DNA of 64,000 nt from Hymenolepis diminuta (GCA_900708905.1 CAADRB010000022.1:1706463-1770462); one strand, 5' to 3'. Positions 23,041 to 38,710 are shown, counted from the stretch's first letter. Made by a program: numbers and translations. The notes: generated by a model not told the origin, from the letters alone.

Positions 23041-25394
23041 TCGTCAGAAGTGTACACAAATGTTTAACCTTATTTCACCAATGCACAAGACCTATCAATA
23101 AGTTTTAAACGAAAATTAATAAGTTCTAATCTTATTCGTAATTTTTTAAATTTTGAACAAGAAGAAATTATTTAAATGCCAACTGGAAGAAATTGCTATG
23201 GCACCTTTTTGGCAAATAATCGTAGAATATGTTTAAACATTGTGCGTTATTTTGAATATTTCTTGCCATTTCCAGATTTGACTGACAAGCTCGAATAAGA
23301 CAAACACTAGGAGTAGGCAGTGATGTATCAGAATTCATATTGTGTTTAAATTGCCCTCAAACTCCATTGTTTATTCTGCTCAGATCACGTTCTTGTAGTA
23401 ATCGAATTAATATAATTGTAAAAATGAAATTGAAAAGTGCTAATTACGACCGTATCACAGCGATGAAATTGATATGGATGAAACTGGCGAAATTCAACAA
23501 ATGACCCTGTATCGCTGATTAATTATGTTTGTGATTTCAGTTTCAAAAATTATCAAGATACTCTTATTTCAGATCTGTTGATTATTGCAATGTATCTTCA
23601 ATAAAATTGAACAGGATTCGATGGTTTTGCATTATTGCAAAGGGAGGTTGTCTAACAAAATTCATTTTGCAAAGTGTCTCTCCTTTTCGATTTATAATTA
23701 TGAAAAATAATTTTACTATTAATAATTATTTTGATATCTTCAAAAGAGATGCAAAGTATTTACATTTTAATTAAAAATCAAAATGCACCAAGGTATCACT
23801 TTTCCCATAATAACTGACAATTATAACTTCATATTTTCGGTGCTCTAGTACGTTGTTAAAATTATAAACTATAATCGGATTTTAATGTTAAAATACAGAC
23901 TTCATCAAGTTATAAGTCATAAGATCGAAATCCTTAGCTGGATTTAAATGTTCACCGCAATGTCTGTGCATTTATGATGGTCTCGTCTATCACAAGTACG
24001 TGGCCGATCTGTTTACCAACCTTGAACGTCCAAGGGCATAACGTACCGGATGAAATCCATTACACTTTGATATTTGAATGAAACAGAAAACGAGCAATGT
24101 TGAAGACAAAACGATTTTAATGTACATTATTTGGCCATTTAATAATATAAGTGCTTGTATTGAATAAAGTGCCTGTTTTCAAAGATAAATAATATTAAAT
24201 CTGAAATAAAAATTTCGCCATGGTTATAAATTATAAAGAAACACAAGCATAATGGATGACCATAACTTTCAGTGATAGCATTGATTACATTAGAAGGAGG
24301 TATTTAATGTTACTAAAATATAAGTTTTTTTAAAGTAATTGGAAGTAGATCCTGCGATAGACTGTTTTTATTCAATATTAAGAGGAATAAAAGGAGTTTT
24401 TAATGAAATCCCGAACTATCAGTTTTGTTCCAATTGTGCGCAAACTTTGAAATTATTCCCATCAAGACAAAAAGATTAATTTGATATTCAGTCTGTCATT
24501 GTAAAAAAAGGAAAATTATTTTCTAATTTTCTAATTTAGAATGAAATGGGAGAAATAAGGAACTATCGACCTTGTCAAAATTATTATAACTACTCCGGGT
24601 AAAACAAATTATTTATCAACAAGGCTAACAGGGTAGTCAGGACAAATTTGATTTCTTTCCGCTAGTGGCCAATTTTGAGAGAATAAGGAAAGAAAAATAT
24701 TCATTATCCATCTGAAGCAAGGTGAACGTAGGTAAATGCCAGCGAGAAGGAATCGTTGATAAATAATTGTTAAATATATTCAAATATTGTGCCCCTTATT
24801 GAAGCTTTTGCTAATTAAAAAAATTGGATTTAATTAACGGGTCGGGACAGGTCAAGAAGGTATTTAAGACGGACCTTAGCTCAATTCACTTTTAGAAATT
24901 TCATTCTCCTAAGAGCAACTTGAATATCATCCGAGCTCTAGCTATGATATTAAATGAGATGATACCAAGGAGCATCTAGTGGATATACCAGATCTACCGA
25001 TTAATATCGACAAAGATTTTTAGTTTAATAATAAATAAAGCACTCAATTTTTACCAAAAGTTCGATTATTTTAATTCGCTGTCCTTATCATGGTTTGTTT
25101 TAATTCAAGAATTTCATTAAAAAATCCTAATATTTTCCGTTCATATTGGAATCTGTTTGAAAAAAATAATATGCCTATGGATAACATTTAAAGATAACAA
25201 AATATGACGTTAATTATCTTCCTTTATCATAATGATCTATGAGACTGCCTTCAATAGCAGCTGACATATCTTGAATGCGCAACTTTTAACTTTCGAAGTT
25301 CTGGTGCAGTGCTACATTCATAAATTATGTCTTGGTTTCAATGCCAAAACACAAATCAAATAACATTAAAATTGTTAGATGATGCACTGTGTGT

Positions 25395-25760
25395 AAGAAA
25401 TTTTGTCCTCTCAACAATTTGAAGAAAAAAATGAGGAAAAGCGGCGAAATCGACCCTTCTTGATTAAATAATACCCATCAGTAAGCATTGAATATTGTAG
25501 ACAAGAATTTGCTGCAATCTGGGGGACAAATTATGAAATCTGAAGTCTGAAACATGAACTGCTCATTTAGTAAACATTGTACGGTTCGAGTCTAAAAGTC
25601 AAGTGAAGTTAGACTCCTTGATACCTCCACATTGCTCTCTGTATCTTTTTGATCCCGCACTTTGCCATTTGTTGGAATTACCGTTATTCTATGCCATTTG
25701 CTTCCCATAATTAAAATCTGTAAATTCTTTGTTTTACTATCGGAAACAGCAATGATTAAG
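25395..25760 (+). repeat. Dispersed repeat family A, uninterrupted copy
   Basis: Aligned by eye with 40028-40226 plus 40758-40890. Shared blocks include GAATATTGTAGACAAGAATT against GAAAATTGTAGACAAGCATT, the following TTGCTGCAATC, and downstream CTCTGTATCTTTTTGATC against CTCTGTATCCTTTTGATC. This copy lacks the LTR found in the other one, so it serves as the empty-site reference. Confidence 0.7.
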
Positions 25761-28700
25761 CAATTGAAACAAATATGCCTGAAATTTTTATATTCAATTG
25801 GAAATTAGATGATTTGCCAATATCATTTTAAAGTAAATTATTTTGGAATCTTTGACCGAGACATTATCGGCAAGTTATTGTCGTAAATGATGAACACTTT
25901 TTATCAATCTATTAAGCTAAATGGAAAAAGGTAGAACATACAAAAGTGGCCTTGAGCAGTTATAAAGAACATAGATAATTAGCGGTGTTGAAGGAAGTGC
26001 ATTTAATTCTAAGGCGATACTGATTCGAATCGTCAGTATCAAATTACCTATTTCCACAGACATTCCTTCATAACAAAAAATTAAATTGCAACTCCAAGAT
26101 ACAATTAAATCAGTTAATAGCGGTAGAATAATCAGTCTTCGAGAAAAATTTGCTTCGACTACGAATCTCACCGCATTACAGCGGCCCTGTGATTTACAAA
26201 AAGGTTAGTGGACACCGAATACCACCGTTGCATATGAGAAGAAATAGCACAGCGATGTCTATCCCAAAACTATTTGAACAAGATAAATATTACTTATTTT
26301 ACTTCCCAGCCGTCATAGGTATTACCTATAGTGAGAAAAAATAGTAAAATTTCACATCTTAGGAGAACAATAAACTATTCCAAAATGAATTAATGGAGAG
26401 GGAACGAGTAGAATTAGAAGTTAAAGTTAGAATATTAACATTTTATCTGCATGCTTTTTACTTCTCAGGATTAGTCTAATGGTTCATTTTCCAATGTCCA
26501 AATTTCACAAACAGTTTTCTATTTTATGTATGAGTTCAAGTTCTCGTGGTGTTTGGAGCCTATTAACTTGTTAATTAGTATATCTAATTGGTCTGACACT
26601 TCAGATAGGCATGATAATAACAGACAAAATGTGAATTAATATGTATTTAACATAAAGGAGCTCACTATAGGTCACTTGAAGTAACCAAGCACATTGGCTA
26701 ATACCGGGTTCAACCATTCGAGTTTTTCTCTCTGATCCAAATGGATGAACTTCATTAAAAAACATTTTCAGAATCTGGAAAAAGGCAGCTGAGTAATCCT
26801 ATTGATAACTTAGACGAACACGTTCAGGTATTATTTCCTATTCACATAGCCTAAACATTTAGATAGGGCACTTGAGCCTGTATCAGGGTCAAGCCATTTT
26901 TATTCCACTGGTAAATTATATTTCCTTTTCAAATGATGAAGTGTTTTACAAAAATCCCATTAATTAAATAAAATTAAATGACTCTATTGAATTATTTGAC
27001 CAAATTTGAATAAGCATTAAAGTCGCTTTTCAAACAGAAAATAATCGGTGTATCTGCTTTTTTGAGACAGATCATAACGAACGATGAAACCATTTTCCCA
27101 CAATTTCAGTATCTTCAGTTTGCGTGAAATTTAAAATCCTGGTACATTAAAACAATTATAAATTATGCATAAATTTCTTTTCCAAGACAGACAGATAAAA
27201 TTACGATTTTTGTTTACAAACTATGATATATATTTTATGAAGTAATGGTTTGTCAAAATATCTTTGGATGATGAAATGTACAGGTAATTCTCTTTATCAT
27301 TTGATTGTTCATGTTGTCAGCTGTCTCAGTCACTAGTCGTTGTTGATAGTGATAATTCAAAGATGAAATGAAATGCGGAATTTCATCCGGTGACAATTTA
27401 ACTTGTGGTGTTTATTTGAATGGTGTGGAAAGCACAATGGTGTGCAGCCTTAATTTTGAAATTTATTTAAGTGAATAGGTGAATTATCTGAAATTAAGTC
27501 ACGATTAATTTTAATCTCATTGTATGAAAACAAAAAAGACTTCAGTAAATTCGAAAGTATTGAAATAAAGTGGTGATTTATCGACCAGGAATACATTAAA
27601 AGGAAAACCAATTATCAAATTAGTTTCTCTCATTTTGGGAATGTTATGGAATGCTTTCTAAAACAGCACACCGAATGTCAGAATTGGGTCGATGTCCTGG
27701 TTTATGACGATTAAAGCACCAGTCTTTTGTAGGATCTAAAGTATGCGAAAATTGGGTACTTGAAGTTATTGGTGTTCGAGATATTTGTGGGACAGGCAGC
27801 ACTACAGTACATTTTTCTCCTTTTGCGGTTGAGTAGTAGGAATGCAATTTGCCGTGCATCTTAGTCGAAATGGCTTTTGGTGTCTTGTCTATTTGCCACT
27901 TAAAATTTGATTTAATCTATGTACCCACTTTGCTGATCATTAAAATTTTGTCTAGGTTTATAATATATATATATATATATATTTATTTATATAACTTCAA
28001 TAGTGCATTTGCTCTGAAATAAATAAATGATCTCCTGATAATTGTTTCAGAGGTCGTCACAAGGCCGAAGCCTTATTGATCAACAAGAGTCAATAAATAA
28101 GAGTCAGAAATAGCGTTTTTCAATCAGAGGCGATTATTTAAAAACAGTTTTGTCCATTGAGCTTTTATAAGTTGCTTCATAATTGTAGCAATCCATATTT
28201 TCATCTATGTAGAGCTGATAAATTTATAGATTTCGAAAATTGTGTCAGTAATTCAGTGAATAATTGATACAGTGTTACAATGTTTCAGGTAATATTTCCC
28301 TATTTGGCTTTCTTGAATATTCAGTTGATTCGCATCAGATTGTATTGAGATCAGACAATTTAGATCTTCTCGGAAAATCTTTGTCCCCCAAAGAACGAGG
28401 AAGTGCCGTTTATCGCATTTGCCTTGACGGTTAAAAATTAGTTCCCCATAAAGTCTCCAGATATTTATGTTTCCAAGAATATACAAATTATTAACGCAAT
28501 ATTAATTTCGAAATATATTATTTGAATGAAAAGATGACGAAAGATGATTACGGAATTATATGTTCAGATCAATGAAAAGATTGTCGAGAACTGTCAGGCA
28601 AAACTCAAGAGCACAGATTATATAAAGATATTTCGAGTGGTTTAAGAAAGTTCTCGCGTTTCTGCTTTTATATATATATATCAGTAAATAACTGTCAATT

Positions 28701-31700
28701 TTATTAATTTTTAATGTTCTATTGCAAAGCACTAGTTGTTATGCTCCAAATGTGAGAAAATGTTCCTTTCTCCCGCTTATTTATTATTCTTCTGAAATTA
28801 AAAGACACCAGAAGTGAAGTAACCAGCGGGAAAAATTTTAGAATAATAAAATTTTGAGGTAAACTAAAGTACACACGCTATAAAACGAACAGTCATATGT
28901 CGACGGGGAGTGTGTTTAAAATAAATGAAATTAAACCAAAGCTTGTGGTAAGACCTGTTGGTATTGATTTCATCCTCGCAAATCCTAAACGGCTGCAGTT
29001 CGAAAGTACAGAATTATATTAATAAAATGCAAAAAATCGACAGCTTGAACAAGACTGGGCTGCAGCCCATATTCTTCTGCGCTGAGTAGTCAAGACGTAA
29101 TAATTCCAACATACATAAATCAAAACTCCCTTTCCTTTCTCCAAATTATGTAACTATGCATCGGCTTGTCCGAGTAGTAATAAATATACTGGCTTTATTA
29201 TTATCGTCCATCGCAGTGCGAAAAACTATTAAAATTTTTTCACGATGGGAAGATTCTTTATAAGAAGAATAAGAAATGAGTCCAGTAAGGTATGACCAAG
29301 GAAAGGGTCAAGAATTTGTTAAGAAACTTCATGGAAGAATTTAGTTGTCGATTTTCTTATATGGAGTACAGTTTAATGTTAATGTGCTCATATACAGTTA
29401 TAATAAACTGACTCCTAGGTTAATGAAATAAGATTATTTCATGATATTCAGAGCTTGCTGGCTGGTTGATTTAATTCGGTGCAATCTTACCAGCAAAGGT
29501 AGCTACTTAAGATATAATGACAGCTGTTATATATATATATATATATATATAATACTAGCTTTAAAAATTAAATATCACACTATCGGGTTGCAAGAAAGCG
29601 TAGAAGACGGATGAGATATCATGTGAACCACGGCAATAAAGTTGTGGACCATCATTGGCCCACCGCCGGAAAGAAATAAGTTTGACAGATGTTTTCGGTT
29701 GGAAATACCAAAATTTAAAATCTTCTTTTACATGCCTACTGTATCTATATGATTATACCGTTTAAATTTATCACAGTGTTCACTTTTTAAACTACTATTA
29801 ATTTCTGTCCCAAAATCTAACTCTCCGATAACAAACATTCAGTGTAGAAAATGGAATAGTTTCAGAAATTGATATGAAATATCCGGTTTTAGGATCCATG
29901 GGAAACGTGTGGTCTCTATATCATTTAATATTACGCCTATTTTAACAGCTGCTTCATTATATTTTAGGCAGCCACTTTTGCTAGTAGGATTGCACTGAAG
30001 AGGGCATTAGGAGTAAATTCAGTTTGCCGGAACACATGTTATGATATTTTCTCTAAAATTTTCAAGATCCGACAACCAATGAATCACCTTGTCTGTCTAT
30101 TTCGATTTCTGGATTGCATAATGGGATTAAAAGATCCCTTCCTCTATTAACACTTCGGAAAAGTTTAAAACGATTACTTGCGTTCTGTGATTAAGTGAAG
30201 ATATTAATTTGGCAATTAAGCGACTACGCTTTATTCAAACTGCGACTTAACAGTGATACATTCAAAATTGGAAAAGGGTTAAAATGAAATAAAGCATTCT
30301 GTGTACTCACTTATTAAAAGCACGGGAGCTTCCCTAAAGTGAAGAGAATGAAATACAGTGAGATCAGGTTGATTTCACTGTTAGAGGGATAAGATTTGGA
30401 CGAGAATAAATGCGATTCAAATTGTTATTCAAGATTACATAAAACTTTGAAAAATGCCTTGGACATATAAGTAATCTTGGAATATGTTTCATTACACTTT
30501 AATGTCATCCTCCTTCTCTTTATAGTACAGAATCTACCCTCAGGTAGGTCAAAAAATAACCCCCTACAGCCTTCCTAGATGTTTAAACATTCAAGACCAT
30601 GACAAGTAATGTAAACTTTGTAAAGAATTTGAGAGATCATTACTGAAGTATCTGCTCAGATAAATGCAGAGATCGTTAAGGACAATCAAGCCATAGGTTC
30701 TAAATTAGATTCCCGAATGGCTAAAGAAGCAGTATAGATTTTCAAACGAAACCTCGTGTTATACGTGCTCTTCTCACTTTTCAATCTTAAAAAACCAGGA
30801 ATTACGGGGAGTTTCTCTTTAAAATAGCTGCAACAAAAAATTGAGAAGACTTTCTGATAGGCTTATAAGTTTAAATTTTTCTTTGATAAAATAAATAATG
30901 TAGATTTTCTCATGAATATAAATATCAAATTGTTTACATTAATTCTCCTTGCATAGGACCGAACTATGAAGGAATTCGGTGCACTGGAATTTGGCAAATA
31001 CGTTAGCGGATGAATCAGATTGGCCAGAAAAAGATCTTGACACTGATTAATTCAAATTGCAAGTATGAAAATTTAAATACTAATATTATATTCTACCATT
31101 ATATTTTAACTTTCCCAATGCTATTGACGACATATCCTAGAATTTTAACTGACGATTTCTAGAATCATGACTTTGTTTTGTGTCTAACCAAAAATTTGTC
31201 TTGTTTTATCTTATTTTAATGCTGATACTCTTAAAATATCCTATTTTAGCAGAAGCCCCGGTTTAAAATGGCTTTTTTTCAAAATATTCAAATATAAAAT
31301 TTCTAGTAGCGTTAGGACCTCCCTAAACGTTAGTTTCCGTGAAGTTTTATGCCTTCTTCACTTTCTACGAGTTATCATTTATCTCTTCATCTTAAATTTG
31401 TTTGTCTATTGTCTACTTAATCGAACTCCTCCACTTTGAGCTTTATTGTGCTATTTAGCCACATTTTAGTTTATCATATACGAGTCAAATGATTTCTCTC
31501 AGTTCAATTTTAATTAACGTAAATAACCCGATTAGAGTAAGAATTTTAAAAGTTACACAATGTAATGTAATACATTTGCAGGACCTTGAAAGCTGGCTAG
31601 TTCTTCTTCCGTTATGGATAGCCATAAAATATAGAATATGCTTGGGTGGTTAAGTAATATAACCATTCTGATTAGCCGGTGACAACATTAGCATAGATCG

Positions 31701-34136
31701 TTGCGATTCAACACGGCGACCCCTATGTATATGTATATATATCGTTGGGGTCTCTGCAGTTATGAAATACGTAAATCTTGGAAGAACGATTGCTCGGCAG
31801 CATTTCTCCACCCTACGTTAATATTTTCTTAATCATAGTCGACAACGAATGACTTAATATGGATATATTCACTCATCTTCTTTTTAAAATGGTCTTTTAT
31901 CGAATATAACCTTTATTGTTTTTCAGTAATTATTAATCATGTAGTAATGTTATTGTAAATTAAAGTTTTCTATTGTGAAAATGGCAAGTATTTTAGGATT
32001 CTCTAATGTTGAGGGGTTTTTCGAGCTTTTTCTATGCAAAACTGGGGTTTATGTCAACAATATATCTAGTAACTAGCTAAAACCGAACTTCCCTGCGTTT
32101 CAGTAAACCCGAAAGGCGAAATGAATGGCCAATGAAATAAAGTGGCCTACAAACTGGTAACGTGATGTTCGGACAAATCACAATTTTGATTCTCCGAAAA
32201 AATTATTTTTAATATTTAAATTAATAAGGCCTTAAATGATATATATTGAATACTACTTAAATCTTTTTTCACTTGTTGCTAACTCTTCTTGACAACTAAA
32301 TTAACGCCTACAGTAAAAAATATTTACCCTCTAATGTTTAATCATATCCCTATTATGAAAATAATCAAATCACTTCGACAGCTCAGGCTATAAATTACAA
32401 ACTAATAGGTTGTCTGAGAAAACAATAGTTATCCGTTTTTTGAATATGTTTCACAGAAAGCCAAGATGAAATTGGAGAAATCATTACCTCCTTTAAATGT
32501 GTTTTATAAGAAGGTGAATATGTGACAGGAATAGCTTCATACCATTTGTATTGACAAATTATCTAATAATGCCACTTCTTTTATTCATCGTGGTTATTTT
32601 CCACTCATTTACTGTCGGGACTTATATGAAAAATACACTAATGTGTTTGGATTGCTTAAAATCAATAATTTCTCCAACATATTGACATAGTAGAATTCAG
32701 ACTGACAACTGACGCTGTTGTATCATAAGTGCCATCAGGGTAAAGGCAGCCTTATGTGGAGATGTATCTATGTAATTAAAGGTGACTAACTGTTTGCTTT
32801 AAGTGTCATCTTGAACAATGGGCGCCTATTAATGAAGGCTTATCTTTTTCCAGTGTTCACTGATGACCAAACTTTCGAAAAACAGATTTCCAAGCGTATA
32901 TAAATACTTGATAACGAGTGAGATCAAATTAGAGAAAGGTTTTGAGAAGAACACAATGATTTCTATCTTTACATATCATGTTGCTTGATCTAGAATGGAT
33001 GCAGATGATGTCACCACGCATTTTCCCATGTACGTGAATTTCGACATGTAAAATGAGATTCCATCCACCGATTTACATGCGGATTTCAAGAATATTTAAA
33101 ACACTATTTTTTCGTTTTAAAATGCAAATGCTAGGTTCCGTAATGAGTCTCAGCAAATAACTGCTTTACTTTTCACGGAAATCACACATAAGATAATGAC
33201 TATTTGATGTTTGACAACCTATTCGAATAGCAAATTACTCCAGTTGAGTGGATGGATTCAACGTTTTCCAATTAAAGAGAAATACGACATCTTGATTTAG
33301 TATTAAGGCAAATTTATTCATTTTTCTTGAAATGCCTCAGAAAAGAAAAAATAAAGGAAGAATTTGCCATCGACCTGTTGAAATTCTTATTTCAAATCAT
33401 TAAGTAATCATTAATGAAATAAAATTTAGTTGTTAGGTTCTTTTATCAGCGGACAAAATGAAAAAATATCTAAACAGAACTTGGTTTCAATAATATCTCA
33501 CTTTTTTGTTGCCTAATATTAGTAATATTTAGATGACATTTAAAACTCCTTTTCGGAAAGCGTTTGCCTGACATTCTTAAATTGCATGACAATTCTCGAC
33601 GGAGTCACAATCGGTTCTAAAATACCAACTTTCATGGAATTCAACTGCCTTCTTTGGTTTAATCTGTTTTAATCAAACTTGAAGATATATTTGCCTTACT
33701 ACGATTCTGGAAGTGCTTTTTGTAGTTCTAGCACGTAAAATTGTATTAGCTAGCGAATAGAAAAGTGGCCTACAGGACTCAGATTTTTATAGAGTCTGAA
33801 AATCGATTAATTGGGAGAAATCGATCAAAAGGGAGATGTTACTGATCAACGTAGCCATAGCTGAGATATCATTCATCATTTTCCTTTTGATATTGCTACC
33901 CAAAAATGATTACGGGAAATTGAAAGTGATTAAATATACATCGGAGTGTAATTTAATCAAGATTTACCTTGTCAATTCATTGATCCAAAATCATTATACT
34001 AACCGCAGTTTTTCAGAAAACTGTTTCGTATTATGATCATTGACAGGAAGGGGAAACAACAATTGGAACCGTAATATCGATTCCACGCCATCGACTTCCA
34101 CGTCATAATTATGGTAAGTCACGCCATGACCTCCAT

Positions 34137-34208
34137 TCATTGATTGTTTTATTGCCTGGTCATTCATATTCAGTCATAGTGAATATAAAGTACTATAACA
34201 ATCAATGA
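34137..34208. other. 72-nt imperfect hairpin
   Basis: TCATTGATTGTT at 34137-34148 is the exact complement of AACAATCAATGA at 34197-34208. Inside, ATATTCA pairs with TGAATAT around a 7-nt loop. The size fits a miRNA precursor, but the interior bulge is large. It could equally be chance in AT-rich DNA. Confidence 0.35.
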
Positions 34209-35873
34209 TTGATTCACTTTCCTCCTCCTAATCACAACGCAATTCGAAGGGTAAACATGGAATATAAATTACGTCAATAAATGTCTTGTGTGGCTAACGA
34301 ACTTCTTTTTCTTCTCTCTGGGTAACAATGGCACAACTTATAACACTAAGCTGGCCATACGTTATAACAATTAAGTAAAGTATCCGATATTCATTTAATT
34401 TGACTATGTTTAAAAATATAGCTTCATAAGCACTGACATATTTTACATTTTGCCTCTGCTATTATAGTTCATCTGTACTTTTATTTTAATTGCTACACAA
34501 ATCAGGTCATACGATCCATATTGACTTAGATCCACATTAACAACTATATTCTTTCCTCCAAACTCATCATATGAAATGTAAATTATATTATTATATACAA
34601 TTGATAGGAGTCCAACAAAAATAAAGTTCGTAGCTACAGTGTTTATGTCTCGTCTGGAGATAATTAATTCCCACAGATTGTCTCATATTCCCCTTCAGCC
34701 TTGTCGATATGCGGATACACATCGCTTCTGACAGCCAGACGGTTATTTGGAGTTAAAACTTCTACCAGTCCAGTGGAGCTTTGATCTTCTAACATGAAGA
34801 CAGCTTGTTTTGCACTATAATGTTTTTCAGTGAAATTTCTTGCGTTCTGTCTTGACCTTTTCTTTAGTCTGAGTCAACTGTAGTCTAGTGATATTTAGTG
34901 AACAGATATATCATAACACAGAACTAGATCTGCAAGCAAAATTACAGAATAGAAGAGTCATATTTTACAAAGGTGGGAAATCGAACACTTTTGAATCTAC
35001 TTATTAGCGCATTTATGGAATGAACGATTGATTTTGAACGTTGGAAATGTTGATTTTAAAAGTGGGGTCTTACAATAATGAAGAACAATAAGCTTAAAAC
35101 AAGGGATAAAGGTAATTCTACACTTTTTTGATTGAGAAAGGTCTAAAAATGACCAAAGAAGCGGTTTTTGACATCAAACGCTACAAACCTGAAATGGAGA
35201 GCAGGAACGCTTGGACTATAGGAAGAGGTGAAGGGATATTAAATTAACTTTTGTCTGTATTCCAGTAATCATCATGAATCAAAAATTAAAAAAGAGGATA
35301 AATTTGCTGAAGCTTTCTAAACATCGATATGATATAGAAAAGAGATGAAAAAGGAAGAGCATGAGAATATATGACCCAATGTAGGGCTAGCATACGAAAA
35401 AGAGAACGGCTTGAAGTAGGCAAATGACAAGGCAAGAAGATTTCATGATAAAGCACTAACAGAAATTGACAGCTCAAAAGAAAAGGAAATAGTAAGACAG
35501 AATTGTCAAAATAAACGAATTCGAAGTGCAAAATTCATTAAAGTTGGATGTTGGGAAATTTACAGTTTAGGTGAAAAAGTAGGCTGCTGCAATTCTAGTA
35601 ATTCCAGTGGTTATCCTAAAAGTCAAGTGGTTTATCGAATACGCATATCATTTAATATCAATAATTATAACAATATAAATTATTTTTTGGGCAATAACCA
35701 ATAAAAGTTCAGTAGAATTCATTTCAAAACGTGATTGGTTCGCTTGTACCAGAGGGGAAAATTAAGATAAAATGTCAATCGATAACTTAATTTTTCTCTT
35801 ACCTTCTAATAAATATATGGAATTATTAAGCATTGGATCAAAAGCAAAATTGGTCAAAAGGTTGCCTTATTAT

Positions 35874-35962
35874 NNNNNNNNNNNNNNNNNNNNNNNNNNN
35901 NNNNNNNNNNNNNNNNNNNNNNNNNNNNNNNNNNNNNNNNNNNNNNNNNNNNNNNNNNNNNN
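35874..35962. other. Assembly gap of 89 N
   Basis: Unknown bases. Any frame crossing them is meaningless. A single N also occurs at 61245 inside a PAN2 intron. Confidence 1.
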
Positions 35963-38710
35963 AATGAGGAAAAGGTAAAAGAAATCGAGGGATTCCTAAT
36001 TTATCTGAGCTGTTAGTACTTTTATAATCAAGGTTTAATTAGGCTTGTCCATGTTTCTGTTATTTTCTTATTCCTATTTAAACATCCAAATGGAATTATT
36101 TATTGCGATTTCAAAGCCATCTTTTCTCACAGTTTTCGTAGCACCTGTTAAATGGACGAATTTGGTTACCAGTTGAGTGATTATCTTTGGACTTGTGGTG
36201 TCTTCTCGTCTTAATTTCATTCCCAGAAACCCACTGATGCTGAGGGTCCGCACATATAATTTCCCTTTCATGCAACCTTCGTTTGTAGTTGATTTTTAAT
36301 AATACATGGAATGAATTTCTATGCTGGATTTATCATCCTACAAATTGTTCTATTTACAATCATTCAGTGAAAGCCAGTGTCAGTGTAGCATAGCCTTTGT
36401 CACATACTGAAAGTGATATAATATACGTTATATTCCTGCGAATATGAAATTCAAAGTCAATTCTCCTGTTTAACCTGAATAGTACATCACCTCAAAAGGA
36501 ATGCAGGAGGTTATGTAAACAATTTTTCGTAGCACATCTTGACAATAAATTACATTTATGAATATTAAATAATGCTAACTTTATTGTAGATTATATTTTA
36601 ACTCTTAATGGCATCATGGCTATTGGAAGGCGAAAAACCATCAGATATAACTGACCTTCTATTGGAATAAGCTGATCTGGAGGTTGGGAACAATAATTCG
36701 CTCAGCCGATAGGGAACAAACCCTGAAATTTTGCCAACTGAGCATTAGAACATGAAGCAGTGGACAATACCGAATCAATAAAAAAGTGTAATTTAGTGAG
36801 ACTATTCTGATACTATTGCCCAGCTTTACTTTTTATTTTTTCGTATCCTCCCTCCTTAACTCATATTGGTCTTGGTGATGGCGTTCAGATGCTTTCTCAC
36901 GTTAAAAGTTGTGATTTCTTGCCTTGCTGACAGTAGTAATTGAAAAGTGATTCTTGAATAGTCTTCTCTGATCGAGAAAGAATCACAAATTCAATTAATT
37001 TTTTTCGTAATTCTATAAAATATTAAGTCCTGACCTTATTCCATGATAGTTAACATCTACGAAAGTTGGAATATTTTCCGAAAATTTATTTCTATCTTAA
37101 AAAGCATTTGTTGGTAATTTTGGGTAATGTAGACCTTAAATTTCGGACATTCATCCACATATTTGCGAAGGAATCTGACCTTTAGATAATAAAAAGAATT
37201 AAAACTATGCATTTTTCGACCGAAAGAAGGATTAAATCACCAGTGCATTTTACCGTTTATTGAATTCACTCTATTTCAATTAAAATTGGAAATTTCTTTT
37301 TGGTTAATCAATTCGTTTTTTATTCTTTCATTCTCATTTTTGAGATTTTTATAATAACCTCTGGTATTATAGCCTCTAGAGCATAAGTTTCTGGAATAGG
37401 AAATAGCCAAGTTATCCTCTTGTTTAATTAATAGTATTTATCCATTACACTTAAATTTGTAAGCGAACTTATTATATTTAACATTTTGACTGTGCCATTC
37501 CGATCAGTTTATTTTCATTTTACTTATTCCGCTTGAGTAAAAGGTAGAAACAAAGGAACCATTTGGATGATGGGTAAAGTTTCTATTGTAATACCGAAGA
37601 GGAGGGGGAGGGGGGGGACAGCGAAGGAAAAGAAGTTACACAGAGGGATTTCTGTCCTGAAACCGAGATTTTTATGTGACTCCATTTGCAGTCAAAAGGG
37701 TTATTCCTTGACAGTTTTGTAGGCGTTCGGTTGAGGCTCAGCTTCCGGAGCTAAGGTGGACGTTGCATTTTCATAATCTTTCATTGCCCTGTCCAATTCA
37801 AATTTGTGCGATTGCATAGGTTTGAAATGGTCAAGATATAAACTTTGAGTGGTGCTGCCACCTCCATCTTTAGAGCTGCGATGATTTGCCTACTGACCAA
37901 TAGGGGAATTGAGCGATGTACTACCTGTTTAGCTCATCTTTGTTATCATGCAGCCTGACTCCAGTCTGACGTTAATGACCTTAAAATCATATCTGCTAAG
38001 TATTAATCTGAGTTTGAGGTCCCAATTTTGACTTTTTCTACATCTCGGTTGATTTTACCTTCCTGATTTCTCCACAACTTTTCTATTCCAGATCTTTCTT
38101 TACTCCTATCTTTTTTTGAAATCGAAGATTATTTAAATTTAATGGTTTTTCATTGGCGACTGGTATCAATTAACCAATTAATTTTAAAATGGGTCTCAAA
38201 TGGGCTAATCTTATTGTAAAATATTATTAACTTAGTGAACATTGTGAACTCCGTCTTTTCGATGTTCGCCAGACTAAACTCCCACCACAATATACCCTAT
38301 GTGTAGATAATTAATTACTGTCATATGCTATAAAAGCTTATAATGCTGGCATCTTCCGAACCATTCCAGATTACCATTTTCCCCATTCACATACCTTTCG
38401 CCTACACTACTGAGACAAAAGCGTTGGCAAATTTTGTAAATTTCATTCCTGTGTTGCCTTCTTTTAGTAGTAGGTCCACGTGTTTTGTGCTTATGTTTAT
38501 AGGGAAAGGGAAATTCATTTCTACTTAATGATTCAAAAATTAAAAAGGTGCTACAATATTATTAGCTGTAAATGAGATGTCATCTATGATTTACTAAAAG
38601 GAAAACTAATGAGCTCTGTTCTATTAAACATTGTTGCTAGTCTCAACTACTTGCTATGGCTCTCGCAGTGTGCAAATTAATCGAGGTGAAATGACCAATT
38701 GCGAAATTAA

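Larger units (their letters stand above)
23041..35873. other. AT-rich gene desert, left part
   Basis: No frame longer than about 85 codons looks like a protein, and no RNA gene is recognised. It contains dispersed repeat copies (about 25395-25760 and 29610-29665), TA-dinucleotide runs (about 27961-27982, 28668-28681, 29527-29552) and a hairpin (34137-34208). Confidence 0.7.

Noticed and set aside
27644..27859. 71-codon minus frame, considered as a possible PAN2 catalytic exon
   Set aside because: No resemblance to UCH or exonuclease motifs.
27961..29552. Repeats checked as a possible CRISPR array
   Set aside because: Only TA microsatellites and dispersed eukaryotic repeats, with no regular spacers.
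36074..36271. 65-codon minus frame with protein-like composition
   Set aside because: No family resemblance, no neighbouring exons and no matching copy in the window.
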